Shown: positions 11,396 to 24,990, counted from the first letter of the stretch. The stretch is 64,000 bases of DNA from Viscum album (GCA_963277665.1 OY728130.1:1366344393-1366408392); one strand, 5' to 3'. Made by a program: numbers and translations. Notes: generated by a model not told the origin, from the letters alone.

Positions 11396-13392
11396 TGTAT
11401 CGTCCCAGATCCAGGTGCCACACAATGGGTGCCCCGAACCAGGTTGGTCACATGACCTGAAGCGCATTTACCCAAATGCCAGAGGCTGCCGACAAGCAGC
11501 GAGAGCCTAGGTATGATAGTGAGGAAAATATGCCCTCATTTGTCAAAGTGTAGCGCAACGGAAATAGATATAAACATAAAAAAGTGGAAGCAGTAAACAA
11601 TACCCAATTGAAATGGATAATAGTACAGAAGTAAAAGATGACAACAATAATATATATATATATATCATGATTCATTATGTCTCTAGGTATAGGAAAGATG
11701 CCAAAATAGAATACACTTCAATCTAGAATAATCCAATACAAAGTACAAGTACAGAAAAGGAAAATAAAGGAGTGCAGCAGGAACTCAGCTGGATCGCAAG
11801 CCTAAGCTTGGTCACATGCTCTCCTACTCCTCTGCAAAAATAAAGTACCTGTATAGGGACTATTGCCCTTATCTACAACTGTAGCAATATAATCCGTTTG
11901 GGAGCAAGACTTGACCCAAACAGGGTGTGAGAAATAAATCCCAGTAGGCAACCACCAAAGGCTCGTTCCCATCTGTCAGTGAAAATGTGCAATGACAGTG
12001 TGTAATAATGAAATGTAGTAAACTAGGCAGTACTCAAAAGTAACTATCTCTACCAATTACATTTCCATTTTATTAATTATTTATCAAACCCAAGCTTGTG
12101 CTTTAACATGGCAGATACAACATAATAAATCAACATAGTGAATATACAAAGTAAACGTTGTCCGCAGACACGAAAACCCTTACCCTCGGGTAATCAGAAT
12201 CAAAACCTACAGGTGACTACCCACAGGAATAATGAATATTGCCCACAGGTATACGAGGTATCACCCACAGGCACAGAAACTACTACCCACATGCATGAGA
12301 AGAGTTGCCCTCAGGCTAAACGAAACACTGCCCTCAGGATAAGTGAGTAACTGGGCCAAGCCGAACACATAAGCAAGAAATTTATATACAATTCCTCTCA
12401 AGGAAATTTAAAACATGTTATAGATATGGCATACCCTCGGGTATCCTGGCCAAATGGCTAAACAGGGGGGACACACCCACGGGGTGGCCCTGGATCCAAG
12501 AAATGATCCCAAACAACAGTTGTACATATTCATTAAATTACCTACACAATTATAGGTATTTAATTAATCAAGGAATAAACCATATAACACCCCAATAATG
12601 GCCGTGTAGCACAATGGTATACAAAAACAACATGATAGTTGGAATTAAACATCAGACCACCTACCTCAATCTCCACTGATCGATATACGTGAATGATGGC
12701 TCCCGAATCAACTGAGAATGGTATAGATCTGGGATAAAATATTTCCCATTAAAACATAAATAACTCCCCCTCAGGAAATAATTGGTAAGAACGTATCAAG
12801 GAGAAGGGAGGTCTTACCCGCACGATTCAAACAATATCGACGACAGAAGAAACGGATTCCCGGCGTGCGATTGGGAGCTCCTCCAAGCTTCAGCCTCACC
12901 TTCTGAGCTCCAAACGCGTCCACTTCCTCATCTGCCGAATGAGGAGGCTACTGCCCATTTTAAGCAAAAACAAACAAACTACACGGCGTGTACTTGTCAT
13001 TTTTTAACTATTCCTCCAGCAGCTACTTTCCACTGACACACTGTTCATATGTCGACATGATTACACGGTGTGTATTGCTAAATACACAGTGTGTATTGTT
13101 GCTACGCTGGTGGCTACTCCTGCCACCTTACTATTCACCTGCCGACTAATTACACGGTGTGTAAATACTAAGTACATGGCGTGTAGTCAGTTTTTACACC
13201 CTTCATCACCGACAGGCCTACACGCCCTGTGTACTCATCCCATATGGCCAAAGTACATGGTGTGTGAAAAATTATATGGCGTGTACCCACAAAATTTGGG
13301 ATTTTCCCCATTTTCCATATTTTCTAAAAAACCTTAAAGGAAAAAGGGAAATAAGAAACCCATAACTCAAGAATAAGAGCTGGGTTCTTACA
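11396..13392 (-). repeat. Element A 5' LTR
   Basis: 1997 bp, paired with 3206-5203. It is the better preserved copy for the short tandem repeats (12165-12345) and the quasi-palindromes (12980-13290, including TACACGGCGTGTAC, TACACGGTGTGTAT, TACACAGTGTGTAT and TACACGGTGTGTAA). The right end is GTTCTTACA, followed by the TSD CTTTC. Confidence 0.95.
12980..13290. repeat. Quasi-palindrome cluster in the element A 5' LTR
   Basis: About eight copies of TACACGGYGTGTA-type sequences in 310 bp, at spacings of roughly 25-60 bp, in U3. They are of the same type as those in the leader at 9980-10715. Because both LTRs and the leader carry them, the unit must have spread within the element before this copy inserted. 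Confidence 0.75.
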
Positions 13393-13397
13393 CTTTC

Positions 13398-15410
13398 TTC
13401 TAATCTATCCTGAAATTGGAAGCAACGTTCATGCATACGTATGGCCTACCATCTCCATGAACGGTGTATTTCATTTTGTATATCTAAATTTTATGAACTA
13501 ATATAAATAAATATACAATTAATATATATGATGGTTAATATTATATATATTATGGAACCGTGATCAAATTAATATGACTAAAAATAATAAACCAAAACAA
13601 AAAATGAAAAAAAGAAGTTACTCCTCGAAACATGACTTTAAAATGGAATTGTTAATAAACGAGTAATAAAAGGGTCATAAGTAAATCACATCTGGTCTGA
13701 TATATATATATATTAGTATGGTTATATAATATATTTATAATAAAATTATATTTATTATATAGTAGGTTCGAATGTGTATAAATGAATTCATGACTTATGG
13801 TAACTGATTTTCATCTCTCCTTTTACTTCTGTGAGCCAAATGACACATTCACCACCTATTTATTTTATATGTAATGTATATTGAAATTTAATGTATTTTA
13901 AAATTATTCTCATGAAAATTACCGGGATTTAAAAATATATTTTAGTATCTTTCTTTTAGAGGGTTTATGGTTCAAAATTTACAAAATTGGTAGGGGATGT
14001 TTTTCTAAAATTGCCTACTTTGAGACATAAGTTAGGTTATGCACCTATCTTCTTCTATGAGGTGTATATACTTCACCTTTGATATGTTATATCATGAAAA
14101 TACTTATTTTCATGATATTAAAAGTTTCATTTTATGTTATTCATTAACGGGAACTATGATTCAAAAGATGCCAAAGTGGTAAAGGTTTGATGTTACAATC
14201 TCATTGTTTATAAGGATTGTTTATGATTATTATTTTAATGAATAATATTATAATATATATCTAAAACACATCATGAATATTATTATACTATATTTATTTT
14301 ATTAGAATACATGTTATCCCTTAATTTTACTTTCTTTATGTACTCAATAAATCAAAATAATTTCTTTAAAAAAATCATCATTATTTCTCCCTTCAGTTGA
14401 AAATCATTTTTCTTCTATAATCATTTTTTCTAAAAATATTTTCAAAAATATTTTCAAAAATTCTACAAATGATTTATTAAAGTAATTTTTACCCATTTTT
14501 TACATCTAATTTTTTTAAAGTAATATTCATGTCATTTCCCAAACAATGCATGTTTTGTCTTTTTATTGAAAATGTGAAAGGAATATTTGTTTTAATATAT
14601 AAGACAAGAATTATATTTTCTACTATCATGAACAATTCATTTTTTTTAAATATTACCTTATAAGTTTCAAAATTTATTTTCAAGGAAATGGATTTTCAAT
14701 TTTTTTTATAAATTTTTAGTTTTGAAAAGTGATTTTCAAAGAAAGGTTATTTTACTCAAAAAAATATTTTAAGTAATCTTTAATGTTTCCTTAATAATTT
14801 TCTAAGGAAATTTTCAAAGAAAATAATTTTGAAATATGTTTATGTACTAAGAGGATTTTTTAATAGTGGGAAGGATATTTTCACCAAAAAATGTTCCATG
14901 TGATCTTTCAAAATCTTTTTCCTTCTAAGATGAAATAATTTTTTGTTACTTATGTTTTACTAGGGATATGATCTAGGGATAAAATTCTTATTCTTTATCT
15001 AAATGTATTATGTTTATGTTGAAAACTTGTTTATAAAAATTGTTTCTATTCTATGGGTTATACCATGATAAAATGTTTATGAAATCCACTTTTTTTCTAT
15101 GGGTTATACGTTTATAAATTGATGAAATAATTATGAAATCGGTTTCTCTTCCACTGGTTATTTTAATTTGAAATGTTTATAAAACACTCATTTCTTTTCA
15201 TGGGTTATAATATGATGAATATTTTATGATCTGATGGCACACATATGTATCATTTTCATTATGTGATGGGGATTAAATTTTAACCAAGGATTGTGGTTAG
15301 GTTATAAACAAGGATGGTGGTTATGTTATAACCAAGATGAGTGGGTCCTATATCTCCCTAAAATTAATTTGGTAAAGATTAACATCTCATGTGATAAACA
15401 TGAATGGAAT
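13398..15410 (+). mobile_element. Element C 3' LTR, segment 2 of 3
   Basis: Resumes after element A with a stem-loop block (13425-13462) matching those of the B and D LTRs. It continues with 'TTTTCATCTCTCC', a 'TTCATGATAT' block and AT-rich sequence like 17870-18900. It ends at GGAAT, the target site of element B, and continues at 61944. No gene is present in these 2.0 kb. Confidence 0.78.
13425..13462 (+). other. Stem-loop block in the element C LTR
   Basis: CGTTCATG (13425-13432) pairs perfectly with CATGAACG (13455-13462). Inside the loop ATGG pairs with CCAT. The same architecture occurs in element D with CGCTCGTG/CACGAACG outside and ACGG/CCGT inside. Confidence 0.7.
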
Positions 15411-16574
15411 TGTAACACCCCGAGATTTTAAAATAAGAACATCATATCTGATAGAGCATATGACACGCAACACTAAGAAAAGAAGACAATATAACACATT
15501 GAGAATTTATGATATATTTATTTTTAAATAAATACAATATCTTCCATAGCTCACAATTCATGCAACAATGACTTTCTTCGATATGTTTCATTACATGCAG
15601 GATCGAGTTTTATCGAACAATAATATATTATTCATATTTTTATTTAATATGAAAATTATTGACTAACTATTAGAATGTTTGGTATAAATCATATTATCTA
15701 AATGATGAAAATTATAGGCTTTTCACTTGTAAAACAAATTTATTGGTTTCATATTTATTAGGAATAAAATAAGAATCATTTGAAATAAAAAAAAGGTTTT
15801 CTAAAAAACTATAATCCATATAAAAGATGACTTAGTCACGCTTTGAGTACATGATTTAAAATTAATTTTTACCAGCTATTTAATTTTTTTTTGGAAAAAT
15901 AAAGGTCATTTTTATAATATGAATACCAAAATTATCTTAGGGCGATCTATTTTTTATTTTTTTATAAGTTCCATTTTTTGATAAATAGTTGAAAATACAA
16001 AATTTTAATCAAAAACTACCTTTTTGTTTAAATAATTTATAAGGTTAAATTATATTTTTAATTGGTTTTGAATAAAAATAGTTAAAATTTATATCAGTTA
16101 GTATAATTTAGTCCATTGTAATCATTTTCATATTGAATTTTTGATATAAAAACATTGTAAACTTTTGAACATCTTCTCTTTAAAAACCTACTTTCTCCTC
16201 CTGTTTATGGGATTAATTTTAAATTAAAATTTATAATTATGTGAATTAAATCTATAAAAAAATTATTTTATATTTGGAATAATAATAATTTATAATTTAT
16301 AATAAGTTAAAATTAATTTTTTTCCAAAATTTATAGTGAAAACAGTAAAAAAAAATTATTGTAGTTAAGGTAAAAATGGATTTACTGGGGGTTAAACTAA
16401 GAAGATATGGGTTAAAAATGACATAAAAACTTTTAAAACACCCATTTTATATCCCTATATAGTCCTTAAATCTTATATTTGTGATAACATACCATTTTTA
16501 ATCTTATGTCATGATTAAAACATGTGTATGATTGAATCTTTTAAGAAAATTACATGTGTGCCACTCACCTCACT

Positions 16575-16581
16575 TATAAAA
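16575..16581 (+). promoter_or_regulatory. TATA box of the element B 5' LTR
   Basis: TATAAAA in the context CTCACCTCACTTATAAAAGG, followed about 25 bp on by a pyrimidine-rich stretch (TCTCCTCGATTATTCACACC). The same block is at 58463 in the 3' LTR and at 27232 and 34145 in element D. Conservation across four LTRs supports a real promoter about 1.2 kb inside this LTR. Confidence 0.75.
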
Positions 16582-16919
16582 GGACACCATATCTCCTCGA
16601 TTATTCACACCTTAAAAACATTGGTTCATAAAATACCTGAAAATATATTCAAAATTTATTTCATATCATTATATAGGCCTTATTTTTGGAAGAATATCAA
16701 CCTAGGAAGGCCTTTGGTGCAAACCTAAGGAGGATACCCAAAGAAGAGGTGACGTTCTCCTACGAGCGTTCATATTTTATTTGTTTCTACACATAATTCA
16801 ATTATTATTAGACCATGATGATATAATTAACTTAGTATAGTATATATACTGTTATGTTTTTATAAAAATTTCATGACCTATAACTATCTCCACTTCTATT
16901 AAATGGGTTATGAAATCAT

Positions 16920-17540
16920 CATTTGTGTGTACCACAGACTACCTCCTTGCGAACTGATGTCAATCGTTCTTCCATTACCACCTTTCATGGTTGGGTATGA
17001 TGATGGATATAAAAAATATTTGTGATATTTATCAAATATATATACCTATGTATTCATCATATCATATAATTTTTTTAAATATCTATTCTGTAGGTGACAC
17101 GATATCGCCACTGGTTTATACAGCACACTACCGCCTCTCAAAGCGGTGTGATTTGTCTTCCACTAAGACTTTACATGGAGTGTAATAAAGTTAAAGATAA
17201 AAAATATATGTGATAAAAATAAAATAATTATGATATTCATGTATATTTATCATTATGAAAATCTAATATTATTTATTACCCTTTCACTCACTTATAGTTG
17301 ACAACATCATTCATGTACCTGTGGACTAATGTCTTCACGAAGAGATGCGAATATCTTTTCCTCACTAAAACACATGGATAATGTTTAGAAGTATATTTAA
17401 ATAAATAATATTTTATATATTATATTATTATAATTCATAAAATATAAAATATTACTTACCTTTTTTCTACAATGATCAGTGAAAATGGAAACGTTACTCA
17501 TGTGTATATACAGTCTATTGTCTCCCTAATAGTAACATCT
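16920..17540 (+). repeat. Four stem-loop blocks spaced about 190 bp apart (element B 5' LTR)
   Basis: Blocks near 16920-16965, 17100-17150, 17305-17350 and 17490-17535 each have the order TCRTG...ACTACC/ACTAAT...ACGAA. They are decayed copies of the stem-loop seen in element D. The 3' LTR has the corresponding four near 58805, 59001, 59203 and 59390. All lie downstream of the TATA box, in the transcribed part. A 64-codon open frame at 16991-17185 is incidental. Confidence 0.6.
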
Positions 17541-19703
17541 TTCATTTTTCATAAACCTATTTCATGATTAGATTTAAAAGTATAATTGATATATATATAT
17601 TATAATTATCTAATTATTATTATTATTTATATGATATAACTATATAATATTTGAAAGATGTTTCATGATGAAATATGCATGATAAAATAAGGCAATTAAC
17701 ACCTAAAATAATGAAAATAACAAACAGTTTTTGACGAACGAGTGATAAGATGTTATAAATGGATAATATATCATATTATAAATATTAATACCATTTATTA
17801 TAAGTTAATAACATTTTTAAAACCACTATATTGGATTTTAAATCAATTACAACTATAAAGAAGTGTGAGGTAAGAAATTTCTTCTCAATTTCTCATCACT
17901 GAGGCATATTTTATTATCATGCTGCTAATTTATTTTATATGGTGTACATACTACCCATTTGATATGTAATTTCATGATTAATTAATAATTCATGGTATTT
18001 TATGTTTTAATTTGAATTAGTTAGTCCAAGGGTATTTGACTTAAGTTACTAAGTGGTAAAGAACTTCATAACTCAATTTCTTTTAATTGGGTTATATTAC
18101 TACTTCTTCATCTTTGATATTGTAATGTTATATGTGTAATGAATATTTATTATATTATGTTGTATTTCAAAAACAATTATGTGTTTTTATAGTTGATAAA
18201 CATAATTTATTCATTAATTAATTTTCACTTCAATGTTATGGTCACTGTAAGGGTTTAGTTCTTCAATATTAATCTTATCAACATTGTTTTTTCTTGAATT
18301 TCTGATAAATAAATTATCTAACCATTTTATAGTAAAACAATTTTATTTTATTTTACTATAGTTATTCTTGATATTTTCAAGTCATAGATTCATTTTCCCA
18401 ATATTTTGTATTTAAAATAATTGATAAAATCTTTTTAAGTAATTCCAACTTCATTTCTTTCTTTGGTTGAAAATCTATTTTCTTCAAAAGATATGTTTAT
18501 AAAAATTTCTTCAAAAGTTGTTTTAAAATTTATAAAATGATTTATTAAATAAATTTTAACCATTTTGAATTTTGGAATTTTTTTGAAAGGAATCTTCATG
18601 ATGTTTTCAAAACAAATCCCATTTTGATTTTATCGAAAATGTGAAAGGAATCTTTATTTTAACATAATCTACATATATGTAATTTCCTTTCAAAATGAAT
18701 ATTCAATGCATTGAAACATTCTTTATAAGTTTAAAATGTTATTTTCAAATAAAATTAATTTAAAAATATTTGTGAAATTTTAGTTTTAAAAAGTGTTTTC
18801 ACAATGAAAATGATATTTTCCTCAAGAACGTTTTAAAGATATTTTTTAGGGTATTTATATTCATCAATGAAAAACCCTTTATTCATACTCCAATGGGTAT
18901 ATATTTTATTGATTTCATCCTTATTCTTCATCTATATGGTCTATGATTATTTTGACCCAGGAAAGTATTGGCATTCACTTCCTTGATTCATTTTTTGTAT
19001 TCATTATATCTCCTTTGAATTATTCACTTTTCTATGGATATTAAATTTCCAATAAATGTCAATATTATGTATCAGGGATATGTTTATTAATTGAACTGTA
19101 TATCAATTCTATATATGGTTTTTTAATTTTAGAGTTATTTAATTGACTGGGAAAATATATATTAATTCATGTTTTTTACTTAATACAAATAGTTTTTTGA
19201 TAAGGGACATTTTTCATAAATTAAAGTGATTATTAGATATATGAGGAATGATTTGAACTTAAAATAAATGGGTGGGGAACATTTATAGAGATCTGATCGA
19301 TGCATTGGTATGTATCATGAGATAAAATCAACTAGCCAAACCCTATGAGTTTTTACCTAGTAATTTTAAACTGTCTTATGAAAGGCATTGAAAGTAGAGA
19401 TATAGTCGGAAAAACCATATTGGTTTGTACCAAGTAGTTTTAAATCATATTGTGAAAGGTATTGATAGTATAAAAATCATTATTCCTAAGATCATAACAT
19501 CTAATAATTAAGCATTTAATTCATTGAGATTTCAGTTATCTTATTATCCAAGATATTTTATCCATGATATTATCTCTCAATACATTTCATTCTCAGTTTA
19601 TTGATTAAGTGACATATTTTTTAGTTATTTACCTTTCCATATTTATTATTCATTTATATTATCATTATAGTCAAGTTATTTACATGGAATTTTGTTTAGT
19701 TAT

Positions 19704-20045
19704 CATTACTATAATATAGGCCTTGAAAAACTCTAAAATCGGTCAGTGTCACCATAAAAAACTGTTGACTACTCGAGGATTATTAAAATCTCTTATCCTT
19801 TATCAGTAATAAAAAATAACTAATAAAGGGTAAATTTATAAATTATTTTAGTGGCACTGATAAAGGACCCCATTAATGATCGCTTTTATTTAGCAATGAT
19901 AAAAGTGTCTTTTATCAGTGCTACTAAAAGAACAGATAAAGGAGGTCCTTTATCAGTGCTAAAAAAGTGTTGATAAAGTGACCCATAATTAATGATGATA
20001 AATGTGTCCTTCATCATCTGTTTCAATAGTTTTTATAAAGGGTAA
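19704..20045. repeat. CACTA-1 left end and subterminal repeats
   Basis: After the terminal 19 bp, at least eight short units on both strands read TTTATCAGTGCTA or TAGCACTGATAAA with variants (about 19785-20040). Such subterminal repeats normally bind the element's TNPA/TNP1-type protein. They match those at 46640-46893 and 51691-51831. Confidence 0.85.
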
Positions 20046-20099
20046 TACTACAGTGTGGTTTTAAATTTATAGCTCATTGCAGCTGTAGAAACCATAGAA

Positions 20100-20400
20100 A
20101 AATCATGTGAAAATATATATATTTTAAATGAAATAAAATTTATAACAAAAATACAATAAAAAAACAATATTATATACATTTAAAATATTGGTTTTTACAA
20201 TTACATGAGTAATTACAAATTATCATATACATTCAAAAATATCAACATCCCTTTGTCTTTGGCCCCCAACGCCCACTCTTGCTATTACTGAACAAACCAC
20301 CCCAACATAAGAAAGACAATTCACCTATATAAGAAAAAATTCCTTATGTTAGTAACCCTATACATAAATAAATTAAATATAAAGTTTCAATTTTAAACTA
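20100..20400. repeat. Segment duplicated at 24020-24260 (inside CACTA-1)
   Basis: No gene. Contains 'AACAAACCACCCCAACATAAG', 'TCACCTATATAAGAAAAA' and 'TTCCTTATGTTAGTAA', matching the segment at 24140-24200 that separates the two satellite blocks. A weaker third copy is near 45920-46000. Confidence 0.6.
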
Positions 20401-23400
20401 AACATTGAGTCATGCTAAGAACATTGTTTATCAAATTGAGTTGATTTTTATTCTTTCACATCACACTATATCTTGTTCTTATTTAAGAATTATCTTTATG
20501 AAAATTAACTAAATAAGTATAAGAAAAAAATGATGAGTAAATTAATTAAGTAATAGTGGATAAAATGATGAGAAAATAATATGATCTTGTTTTCTCAGTT
20601 TTTGTCATGTGATGCACGTTTTAAACTAAAATGGAACTTATATATTGAAAAAACCCATATCAAGTCATACCAACCACATCATAAATTAGATTGATTTTTA
20701 GTAAATTTATATATGTAACCAATGAATTATGAATTGTTTTTCTAAAGTATCAAAACAATCCTAATGAATTTACTCAATTTTGAGTATGTCAGTTGTGTTT
20801 TTTTATAAAATATTATTTAAAACTGAAAACACACACTTTGAGTCATACCGGTCGCATTGTGTATCAAATTTATGTGAGACTGATTCCTACAAGATAAAAT
20901 GACTTATGAATCATTTTCCTAAATTATAGAGACAATACAAGTACATTTTAGAGATTTTTAGTGAGTGACACACTTTTTGAACTAAAATTTCAATTTTAAA
21001 CTGATAATGAAAACTTAGAGTTATACCAATAATAGTATGCATTGTATTGAGGTATAGATGATTCTCACACATTTTATATTAATTATGTATCATTTTCCTC
21101 AATTATCAAAACAATTTGTATGTGTTTTCTCTATTTTGAGTACTAATATTGTCTTTTTTACTAAAATAAATGTCAATTTTGAATTAAAAGACACACTTGG
21201 AGTCATACTGGGCACACAGTGAATTAGATAGAGGTAAAAATGATTCATAAACATCAAAAATGACATTTTTTTATCATTTTTTGAAAGTATCAAAACAATA
21301 CGAATGTGTTTAGTTAGTTTTGAGTACGTCTCTTTTCTTTTTTACTAAAATTAATGTCCATTATGAATAAAAAGACACACTTGGAGTTATACTAGGCACA
21401 CCGTGTGTCAGATTGATGTGATGATGATTTTTTCATCTAAAAATGACTTATGGATCATTTTAATAAATTATTAAAATAATTTGAATTTTACTAAATTATC
21501 AAAACAATATGAATGTGTTTTCTTGGTTTTCAGTATGTCACTTGTCTTTTTTACTAAAATTAATATCAATTATAAATAAAAATACACATATGGAGTCCTA
21601 CCGATCACACCGCAAATCAGATAGACTTTTAGGTGATTCCAACACAACACAAATGAATTATGAATATTTTTTAGAAAGTACCAAAATAATATAAATGTGT
21701 TTTATTGGTTTTGAGTGTGTCACTTGTCTTCTTTACTAAAATTAATGTCAATTTTAAATAAAAAAGACACACATTGAGTGATACCAATCACCTCGTGTGT
21801 TAAATAGATGTTTTGTTTATTCCTACATTCTAAAAATGACTTATTAGTCAATTTACTAAAGTATAAAAACAATTCAAAAAAAATCTTGGTTTTGAGTATG
21901 TCACTTTTCTTTTTTACTAAAATGCCATTTTAAACTAGAAACATGCAGTTTGAGTCATACTGGTCACATTGTGTATTTTTTTGATGTGAGACTAATTCAT
22001 ACACATAAACAATGATTTAATAATCATTTTACAAAACTTTCAAGACAATATGGGCTTGTTTTCTAGTTTTTCAGTGAGTGACACCCTTTTTGAACTAAAA
22101 TACAAATTTTAAACTCATAATATATAATTAAAGTAATATAAGACACACAATGCATCAAATTTAGGTGAGGACAATTCCTAAACATCAAAAATAAATTATG
22201 GATAATTGTAGTAAAGTATAAAAACATTATTAAGGTTTTTTTATCAATTTTTAGTATTTAATTTTTATTTTTTACTAAAATTAATGTCAATTTTAAATAA
22301 AAAGACACTCTTGGAGTCATACCGGGCACAATTTCTATCATATTGAGGTGTGGATGACTCCTACACATCAAAAATGAATTATGAATTTTTTTCTAAATTA
22401 TAAAAATAATCCAAATGTGATTTCTATGTTTTGATTATGTCGCATGTCTTTTTTAATAAAATTAATGTCAATTTAAAATAAAAAGACACTTTGAGTTATA
22501 TCAGGAACACCATGTGTCAGATTGAGTTGTGTATAATTACTATATGTCAGAGATAAATTGTGTATCATTTTATTAAGGTATAAAAATAATCCAAATGTGT
22601 CTTCTTGGTTTTGAGTTTGTAACTTTTCTTTTTTACTAAAATTAATGTCATTTTTAAATAAAAATACACACTTGGAGTCATACCGGTTATACCGTTCATG
22701 GGATTGAGGTGTGACTGATTCCTACACATCAAAAATGACTTATGGATAATTTTACTGAATCATAAAAACAATTTTATGGAATTTTCTTAGTTGTAAGTAT
22801 TCCACTTTTCTTTTTTTACTACAATAAATGTCAATTTTAAATAAAAAGACACACTTTAGAGTCATACCGGTCATATCATGTGTTGAGTTGAGGTTTGGTT
22901 TATTCCTACATGTAAAAAATGACTTATGTATCATTTTAATAAACTATTAAAGTAATGAAATTTTGTTTTCTTGGTTTTGAGTATGTCAATTATCTTTTTT
23001 ACTAAAATGTCATTCTAAACTGAAAACACACACTATGAGTCATACTGGTCACATCGTGTTTTGGTTTAATATAATAGTAATTCCTACATGTAAAAAATAA
23101 ATTTTGAATCAATTTCATAAATTATCAAGATAATCTGAGTTCATTTTCTCTGTTTTTAATTAGTGACACACTTTTTTAACTAAAATGTCAATTTTAAACT
23201 CATAACAGGAACTTTGAGTTATACTGGTCACTCCATGCTTTAAGTTGAGTTAAATATGATTATTACATGTAAAAAATGACTTATTGATTGTTTTTCTAAT
23301 GTATCAAAATAATATGAATTTTTTTGATCAGTTTTTAGTATGTCACTTGTCTTTTTTACTAAAATCAATGTGAATTTTAAATAAAAATACACACTTTGAG

Positions 23401-23830
23401 TCATACCAGTCATATCGTGTGTCAGATTGAGGTGAAACTGATTCCTATACATCAATAATTACTTATATATCACTTTAATAAATTATCAAAACAAATTTAA
23501 CGTGTTTCTTATATTTTATTATATCACTTGTCATTTTCATTAAAACTAATGACAATTTTAAATAAAAAGACACACTTGAAGTCATATCAGTCACACTATA
23601 TGTCCGATTGAGGTGTGGGTAATTCCTACATGTTAAAAATAAATTATAGATCATTTTACTAATGTACCAAAATAATCTCAATATGTTTTCTTAGTGTTGA
23701 GTATGTGATGTGTGTTTTGAATGAAAATATAAATTAAAAACTAAAAACATATAGTTCAAGTCACATTGAGCACATTGTGTATCATATTTAGTTGAGGATA
23801 ATTAATTAAGGGATGTGTATTTTTATTTCA
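20400..23830. repeat. ~180-bp tandem repeat array inside CACTA-1, block 1 (about 19 monomers)
   Basis: The anchor GAGTCATACCGG (and variants) recurs near 20406, 20661, 20840, 21018, 21200, 21383, 21592, 21775, 21951, 22131, 22312, 22492, 22673, 22859, 23036, 23215, 23397, 23578 and 23756. Most spacings are 176-186 bp. Each monomer also carries TTTACTAAAATTAATGTCAA, 'AAAAAGACACAC', 'GTGTCAGATTGAGGTG', 'GATTCCTACACATCAAAAAT' and 'TTGAGTATGTCACTTGTC'. Monomers are strongly diverged. Several short - and + strand open frames (for example at 21099-21293 and 23240-23455) are by-products of the repeat. Confidence 0.88.
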
Positions 23831-24259
23831 AATATTTGAAACAATATAGAAAAATAAATAAATTTTTCTCTCTTTTGTGTATTTTTACAGATATTTGAAA
23901 GAAACTTTCGACTTTCTAAAATTTCTTTGAAAATAATTAAATAATTTGTAGATAAAAATGACAAGGAAATTAACTTAAAAATAAGAAGATAAAACAGTGG
24001 AAAAAATAACTAAATAATTAGTATTAATTCACCTTCTCATGATTTATTTATACTTCCTTTACCAATTTCCTTGTTTATATTATCTTAGTTGCAACCTCGA
24101 AGTCCAGTCTCTCACGTGCAAGAGAAGCTTCAAATAAACCAACCCAACTAGAGAAAAAAATCAACCTATATAATAAAAAATTTCTTATGTTATTAATACC
24201 ATAAATAAATAAATTAAACATAAATATGAATCAATACATTAATAAATTTTCAATTTTAA
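23831..24259. other. Spacer between satellite blocks
   Basis: No gene. The second half (about 24020-24260) is a diverged copy of 20100-20400. The first half is AT-rich sequence with 'TTCACCTTCTCATGATTTATT', which recurs near 25070. Confidence 0.5.
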
Positions 24260-24990
24260 ATTGAAACCTCAAAATTTGAGTCTTACCGAGTACATTGTGT
24301 ATCATATTAAGTTACGGATGATTCCTACGTGTCACAAAGGAAGGAGGGATCTTTATACTAAATTATAAAAACAATACAAATGTGTTTTCATGGTTTTGAG
24401 TATGTAACTTTTCTTTCTTACTAAAATTTCAATTTTAAAGTCAAACCAAGAAATTTGAGTAATATCTGTCACACCGTTTGTTGGATTGGTATAAAGTCAA
24501 TTCCTACATGTGAAAAATGAATTATGAATCATTTTCTTAAAGTTTACAAACAATATAAGCTCATTTTATTGGTTTTGAATATTTGATGCATGTTTTAAAC
24601 TAAAATTAAACTTTTGTGTTGAAAACACATATTTTGATTCATACAAACCACATTTGGTGTCAGATTACCATGTGTTCTATTCCCACACATGAAAAATTAA
24701 TTATGGATCATTTTCCTAAAATTAAAAAAATACAATTTTTTTCTCAGTTTGGACTATTTGATGTATATTTTAATCTAAAATAAAACTTTTATATTGAAAA
24801 CACATACTTAGATCCATACCTACCACATCATGTTTCATATTGATGTGTGGTTAATTCTTATACATCACAAATGACTTATGGACAATTTCTCTAAATTTAA
24901 AAACAATCCGAGTATCTTTTCTTAGTTATGATCATGTGATGTGTGTTTTGTACTAATATATAAAATTAACAAAATAGTTATCAGATAAAA
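24260..24990. repeat. ~180-bp tandem repeat array inside CACTA-1, block 2 (four monomers)
   Basis: Anchors near 24276, 24455, 24634 and 24809, again 175-179 bp apart, with the same internal words as block 1 ('GATTCCTAC', 'AAAATTTCAATTTTAAA', 'TTGAGTATGT'). Confidence 0.8.

Larger units (their letters stand above)
3206..13392 (-). mobile_element. Element A: complete Ty3/gypsy chromovirus (Tekay-like), decayed
   Basis: A full-length LTR retrotransposon on the - strand. It has two LTRs of about 2.0 kb (3206-5203 and 11396-13392), TG...CA ends, and a perfect 5-bp target-site duplication CTTTC at 3201-3205 and 13393-13397. There is a tRNA-iMet primer site inside the 5' LTR and a polypurine tract inside the 3' LTR. 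Domain order is gag, protease, reverse transcriptase, RNase H, integrase, chromodomain-like end, which is the Ty3/gypsy order. All reading frames carry stops and shifts. In a 120-base stretch compared by eye the LTRs differ at about one base in ten, so the insertion is not recent but is younger than element C, which it splits. Confidence 0.96.
15411..19703 (+). repeat. Element B 5' LTR, part 1
   Basis: Starts TGTAACACCCCGAGATTTTA. It matches 57318 onward through AAGAACAT, 'AATATAACACATTGAGA', the TATA block, the four stem-loop blocks and 'GGAAAAACCATATTGGTTTG' near 19410. It is interrupted at TAT|C by CACTA-1; the last 338 bp are at 51835-52172. There is no gene in this stretch. Confidence 0.9.
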
